A stretch of DNA of 64,000 nucleotides from assembly GCA_027296055.1 (NCBI GenBank), contig JAPUJT010000187.1, positions 1-64,000 on the forward strand, written 5' to 3'. Origin of the DNA: Planctomycetota bacterium (GTDB lineage: Bacteria > Planctomycetota > JAPUJT01). The notes below the pieces were generated by a model that saw nothing but the letters and a program-made list of their open reading frames with translations, ran no database searches and was not told where the DNA came from. The position numbers were made by a program, and so were the translations under genes. This document shows positions 60,116-64,000 of the stretch, piece after piece. Numbering within the stretch: the stretch's first letter is position 1; every line of letters starts with the position of its first letter.

Positions 60116-63100
60116 ATGGTGACAAAGCATCTCGCCTTCGCTCTTGCGTTCCTACTCGCCTCTCCTTTGGCGATGGCGGACGACAAGAGCCCTCGCATCA
60201 AGCTTCTCGGCTCGATCACGCCGGGCGCTGCTCAGCAATCGACGACCAACAAGCACTTCGTCTCCCTCACGAACACAAACCCCCTATCGACGAAGGATGT
60301 CAGATTCGGTGACTTTTTCCTCTTCACCTTCCCGGTGCACTGCGGAACACTCGTTCAGCCATCGCTGGGCATAACGACCAACTCCGCGACCCTTCTTGCT
60401 TCGGACTTCGCGGTTTCCGTGAATCCCGGGGCCAGGACGATAAGCCTGACCTATCTCGGAACGGACCAGCCGTGGCCGGGAGGCGCCGCCGTAAGCGTCG
60501 AGTTCGAGATGGTTGCGCCCGCGAACGTCGGCCCTTGCAGAATCACGCGCTCGGTTCCACTCGACAAATCACGGTACTTCGATCCCGAGAGTCACGCCGT
60601 CTATATCGACTTCCAGGTGACCGACTTCGCCCTCGGTGGGGCGTCGGGTCCCTCAGGTCCGAGCGGACCCTCCGGACCCAGCGGTCCGGCCGGCCCCACA
60701 GGCCCTACGGGTGCCACGGGTCCCACCGGTCCGTCCGGGTCATCCGGCCCGGCGGGAGCCACGGGTCCTTCGGGTCCATCGGGACCAGCAGGAGCCACAG
60801 GCGGAACAGGCCCAAGTGGTCCTTCTGGCCCATCCGGGCCAACGGGGGCACCGGGACTGCCGGGACCCCAGGGTGCCACCGGCCCCTCCGGCCCGAGCGG
60901 GCCGTCTGGTCCAGAAGGACCCGATGGCGCGACGGGTGCGACAGGTCCCAGTGGTCTCGACGGCGCGACCGGCGCAACAGGTCCCAGTGGTCTCGACGGC
61001 GCTGATGGTGCAACGGGAGCGACTGGACCGAGCGGTCCTTCCGGCCCCGACGGTGCTGACGGTGCAACCGGCGCAACGGGTCCGAGCGGTCCCTCGGGTC
61101 CCGACGGTGCAACCGGCGCGACTGGACCAAGCGGACCTTCGGGTGCCGATGGTGCCGATGGCGCGACCGGGGCAACCGGTCCCAGTGGTCCCGACGGTGC
61201 CGATGGCGCGACGGGCGCAACAGGTCCCAGTGGTGCCGATGGCGCGACAGGTGCCACGGGACCGAGTGGTCCTTCCGGCCCCGACGGTGCCGACGGCGCG
61301 ACCGGGGCAACAGGTCCGAGCGGTGCCGACGGTGCAACCGGCGCAACGGGTCCGAGCGGTCCCTCGGGTCCCGACGGTGCCGATGGCGCAACCGGGGCAA
61401 CAGGTCCCAGTGGTCCCGACGGTGCAACCGGCGCAACGGGTCCCAGTGGTCCCGACGGCGCTGATGGTGCAACCGGCGCGACTGGACCGAGCGGTCCTTC
61501 CGGCCCCGACGGTGCCGACGGCGCAACCGGTGCAACAGGTCCCAGTGGTCCCGACGGTGCCGACGGTGCAACCGGCGCGACTGGACCGAGCGGTCCTTCC
61601 GGCCCCGACGGTGCCGATGGCGCGACGGGCGCGACCGGGGCAACAGGTCCGAGCGGTCCTGCCGGCGCTGACGGTGCAACCGGCGCGACTGGACCGAGCG
61701 GTCCTTCGGGTCCCGACGGTGCCGATGGCGCGACAGGTGCAACCGGTCCCAGTGGTCCCGACGGCGCGACCGGGGCAACCGGTCCCAGTGGTCCCGACGG
61801 CGCGACCGGGGCAACAGGTCCCAGTGGTCCCGATGGCGCGACAGGCGCAACCGGTCCGAGTGGTCCCGCCGGTGCAACAGGTCCGAGTGGCCCCGCCGGC
61901 GCAACAGGTCCCAGTGGTCCCGATGGCGCAACCGGCGCAACAGGTCCCAGTGGTCCCACCGGTGCTGATGGTGCAACGGGCGCGACTGGACCCAGCGGTC
62001 CCTCCGGCCCTGACGGGCCAAGCGGACCGAGTGGACCCTCCGGTCCCTCCGGACCTGGAGGACCCGCGGGTGCAACCGGCACCACCGGGCCGAGCGGTCC
62101 CTCCGGACCCAGCGGGCCGGCCGGCGGCTCCGACGTCGACGTGCTGGATGAGGGCGTCACGGACGTCGTGAACGCGATCGAGATCAACTTCATCGGCGAC
62201 GACGTCTCGGTCGTGGACGCGGGCGGAGGCCGCGCCAACGTAACCATCGACGACGTGCTCAAGCGAACCGTCAGCCAGACTTATACGGGGGCCCTCCTGA
62301 CCGTGCAAAACGACCTGACCGTCAATGACGACCTGATTGTCCGCGGCCAGACAGACCTCTCCACGAGCAACCTCGGATCCCTCGCGACGCAGGTCCAGAT
62401 CGGTTCGGGTCAGGCCTTCTTGTCAGGTTACGTCGTGTGTCAGCGGGCGACGAACATCTCCGTAGGTGGGAGCGGAAGGTATTCCTTTTTCAATCGCTAT
62501 TCGGAGGTGTCAAGCGCCGGCGGCAGCCCCAATCGCGCCATGTACAACGAGATGGCCCTCGGGGGGGGGACACAGAGCGGCGACTTTATCTCGGGTCATT
62601 TCAACCTCAACGGATCCTCGACCTCGGCAACCGCTGATCTCTTCGGCGTTCAGGTCGATGTAGTAGGGGCGACGGCCAGCTCGGGCACCGTGGTGGGCAT
62701 CCTCGTCAACGAGGACAACACCCAAGCAAGTCCGGGCACGGGACGCTGGGCGGCCTGGTTCCGAGGTGACGTGGAGGTACGGGGGGACTTCGACGTGTCG
62801 GGAACCAAGAACTTCGTGATGCCACACCCGGAGGATCCCACCAAGGAGATCGTTTTCACGGCTCTGGAGGGCCCGGAATCCGGCGTGTTCGTCCGGGGAA
62901 CTTCCAGCCTGGTCAACGGGGAAGCTGTGATCGATTTGCCCGACGTCTTCGGCCTCGCCTCGAGCTCTACCGCCCCCGTTACCGTCTACGTGACGCCCCT
63001 TTCGGCGGAGTCGAGGGGGCTGGCTGTGGTCGAAAGGTCGAACAAGCGCATCGTCGTGAAGGAGCTTCAGAAAGGACAAGGCAACTACGAGTTCGACTGG

Positions 63101-63181
63101 GTCGTATACGCAGTCCGGGTCGGCTTCGAGGACCACCAGACCATCCGAGCCAGGAGCACGGCGCCCCCGGGCGAGCGGTAG
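60116..63181 (+). CDS. Secreted collagen-like protein with 165 Gly-X-Y triplets
   Basis: About 1021 residues. Signal peptide ([17 protein letters not shown]), a beta-rich N-terminal domain (about 20-174), and 495 residues of uninterrupted Gly-X-Y encoded by 60638-62122. The commonest triplets are GPS, GAT, GPD and GAD, with Asp/Glu but no Lys or Arg in the collagen stretch. A C-terminal head of about 350 residues follows. Its last part ([44 protein letters not shown]) matches a conserved end domain of large bacterial exoproteins. Expected to trimerise into an extended fibre. No SD is visible at ATG 60116 or GTG 60104. Confidence 0.85.
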   Translation: MVTKHLAFALAFLLASPLAMADDKSPRIKLLGSITPGAAQQSTTNKHFVSLTNTNPLSTKDVRFGDFFLFTFPVHCGTLVQPSLGITTNSATLLASDFAVSVNPGARTISLTYLGTDQPWPGGAAVSVEFEMVAPANVGPCRITRSVPLDKSRYFDPESHAVYIDFQVTDFALGGASGPSGPSGPSGPSGPAGPTGPTGATGPTGPSGSSGPAGATGPSGPSGPAGATGGTGPSGPSGPSGPTGAPGLPGPQGATGPSGPSGPSGPEGPDGATGATGPSGLDGATGATGPSGLDGADGATGATGPSGPSGPDGADGATGATGPSGPSGPDGATGATGPSGPSGADGADGATGATGPSGPDGADGATGATGPSGADGATGATGPSGPSGPDGADGATGATGPSGADGATGATGPSGPSGPDGADGATGATGPSGPDGATGATGPSGPDGADGATGATGPSGPSGPDGADGATGATGPSGPDGADGATGATGPSGPSGPDGADGATGATGATGPSGPAGADGATGATGPSGPSGPDGADGATGATGPSGPDGATGATGPSGPDGATGATGPSGPDGATGATGPSGPAGATGPSGPAGATGPSGPDGATGATGPSGPTGADGATGATGPSGPSGPDGPSGPSGPSGPSGPGGPAGATGTTGPSGPSGPSGPAGGSDVDVLDEGVTDVVNAIEINFIGDDVSVVDAGGGRANVTIDDVLKRTVSQTYTGALLTVQNDLTVNDDLIVRGQTDLSTSNLGSLATQVQIGSGQAFLSGYVVCQRATNISVGGSGRYSFFNRYSEVSSAGGSPNRAMYNEMALGGGTQSGDFISGHFNLNGSSTSATADLFGVQVDVVGATASSGTVVGILVNEDNTQASPGTGRWAAWFRGDVEVRGDFDVSGTKNFVMPHPEDPTKEIVFTALEGPESGVFVRGTSSLVNGEAVIDLPDVFGLASSSTAPVTVYVTPLSAESRGLAVVERSNKRIVVKELQKGQGNYEFDWVVYAVRVGFEDHQTIRARSTAPPGER
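60638..62122 (+). repeat. Collagen Gly-X-Y coding repeats
   Basis: A 1485-bp tract of 9-bp-period coding repeats with higher-order units of about 27-45 bp, such as [15 protein letters not shown] at protein level. Synonymous codon mixing (GGT/GGC/GGG; ACC/ACG/ACA) breaks up perfect DNA identity. Such arrays are prone to length change by slippage or recombination. Confidence 0.85.
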
Positions 63182-63258
63182 CTCCATTTCGAGCAAGGAC
63201 ATCACCTCGCTGAGGGCTCCACCCTGCTGACGTCTTGCATCCGAGAAAGGAGATTCTC

Positions 63259-64000
63259 ATGAAGTTCGGGAAATGGGCGCTAGTCCTTGTCTTGGTCCTC
63301 GTGGGGCCAGCTTCGGCCTGGGCTCAAGGAGGTGGCGGAGGGCCGTGCGATGCGCCTCCGCCCATTCCCCCGCCAGATACCCTTCCGGAAGGCTTCGGAG
63401 TCAACGTCTTCGCAGATGGGATCCCCTGGGCCACCTCCCTCTGCTGGGATAACCGTGGGCGCGCCTTCGTGGGCGAGTCCTTCTTCTTCGTCCCGGCGCC
63501 CGACCAACGGGTGTGGGTCCTGCAGGACACCGACGGAGATGGTGTCGCCGACGTCCAGAACATCTTCGGCGAGTCGTTCGGCCAGGTTCTTGGCCTGGCG
63601 GCCCTGCCGCGCGCACCCAGAGGACGGATCATCAGTGAGGCTCGCAAGCGCAAGACGAGCGTCGCCAACCTCATGCGGATCGGCGCCTTGAGCGAGTTCC
63701 CGGTCGACATCTTCGTCAACCATACTCTCACGGGCTTCACCGTTCAGGACGAGTTCCTGGGAATCCTGAGTCGCCTTCGCGATCTCAACGGGGACGGGGA
63801 TGCCCTCGATCCGGGTGAGCGGGAGGACATCCTCACGGGACTCCCCGCGGGTGGGGACCATAACAACGACAACATCGCCATCGGACCGGACGCCCTGCTT
63901 TACTTCGGCCTCGGGATCCGGACCAACTGGGGAGGCGTCGACAAGCCAGACGGCAATCTCGCGGTGGGAGAGTGCATCATCACCGAAACATGCATCAACG
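63259..64000 (+). CDS. Secreted PVC-type sorbosone/glucose dehydrogenase-like beta-propeller protein (3' end outside window)
   Basis: The frame is open to the end of the window (247 residues seen). ATG 63259 has an AAAGGAG SD; signal peptide VLVLVLVGPASAWAQ. Then LPEGFGVNVFADGIPWATSLCWDNRGRAFV and VLQDTDGDGVADV, the pattern of the membrane-bound dehydrogenase/sorbosone propellers abundant in planctomycetes. A calcium-type loop DLNGDGDALDPGE precedes DILTGLPAGGDHNNDNIAIGPD. Such proteins bind PQQ or metals in some cases, but catalysis is unproven. A basic patch ARKRKTS (about residue 135) between the strands is unusual. Confidence 0.75.
   Translation, partial: MKFGKWALVLVLVLVGPASAWAQGGGGGPCDAPPPIPPPDTLPEGFGVNVFADGIPWATSLCWDNRGRAFVGESFFFVPAPDQRVWVLQDTDGDGVADVQNIFGESFGQVLGLAALPRAPRGRIISEARKRKTSVANLMRIGALSEFPVDIFVNHTLTGFTVQDEFLGILSRLRDLNGDGDALDPGEREDILTGLPAGGDHNNDNIAIGPDALLYFGLGIRTNWGGVDKPDGNLAVGECIITETCIN

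Noticed and set aside
60601-62262. Long open frames on the opposite strand and in a second plus frame across the collagen region
   Set aside because: Nine-base periodic Gly-X-Y coding leaves all frames free of stops; the other frames are low-complexity (Pro/Ala or Arg/Thr repeats) and have no start signals.

Overview
The window is high-GC bacterial chromosome with dense, mostly operonic coding and no IS elements, phage genes, CRISPR array, rRNA or tRNA that I can recognise. Lipopolysaccharide genes (kdsD, kdsC and a giant LptC/OstA-like protein) show a Gram-negative envelope. A TatA of planctomycete appearance, a class II (B12) ribonucleotide reductase, secreted dockerin/cohesin, IPT/TIG, FN3 and HEAT proteins, and the start of a PVC-type sorbosone-dehydrogenase-like protein point to Planctomycetota or a neighbouring phylum. 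That placement is inference; no rRNA is present to settle it.

Layout. 1-6833: a five-gene overlapping lipid operon (acyl-activating enzyme/ACP/PlsC fusion, HAD-IB phosphatase, zinc dehydrogenase, LarA-like protein, diacylglycerol-kinase-type lipid kinase) whose domain set recalls bacterial ether-lipid (elb) clusters. 6931-20326: secreted proteins and lipoproteins, including an IPT/beta-propeller protein, a five-repeat protein, a broken Kelch gene, a cohesin lipoprotein beside a dockerin-bearing metalloprotease, a HEAT/Cys-rich secreted protein and a cytochrome c-like/copper-monooxygenase-like lipoprotein. 20899-35601: nrdJ, oxidoreductases, an FHA protein, a ketopantoate-reductase-like enzyme, a gluzincin lipoprotein, a MEMO-like protein, a degenerate S9 peptidase, selB and a HAD protein. 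35618-39786: a TolC-like protein behind three 16-bp palindromes, a membrane protein and parAB with a parS site inside parB. 40164-53720: a lone ABC permease, a phosphoesterase, the kdsD-kdsC-lptC-like-lipoprotein-tatA operon, an M50 protease, and an scpA-fmt-rsmB-ceramidase-like operon.

54242-63181 is the most unusual part. A TetR-family gene is followed by three paralogous surface lipoproteins (FN3 spacers carrying a C-terminal monohaem cytochrome c-like domain) and a 165-triplet collagen-like protein with no Lys or Arg in the collagen stretch. Each of these four target genes has a promoter with a TGACCGGTCA-type palindrome starting at the fifth base of the -35 element (three exact copies, one variant). 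This looks like one local regulon building a cell-surface structure that combines possible electron-transfer modules with a collagen-like fibre. The co-regulation is read directly from sequence; the function is inference.
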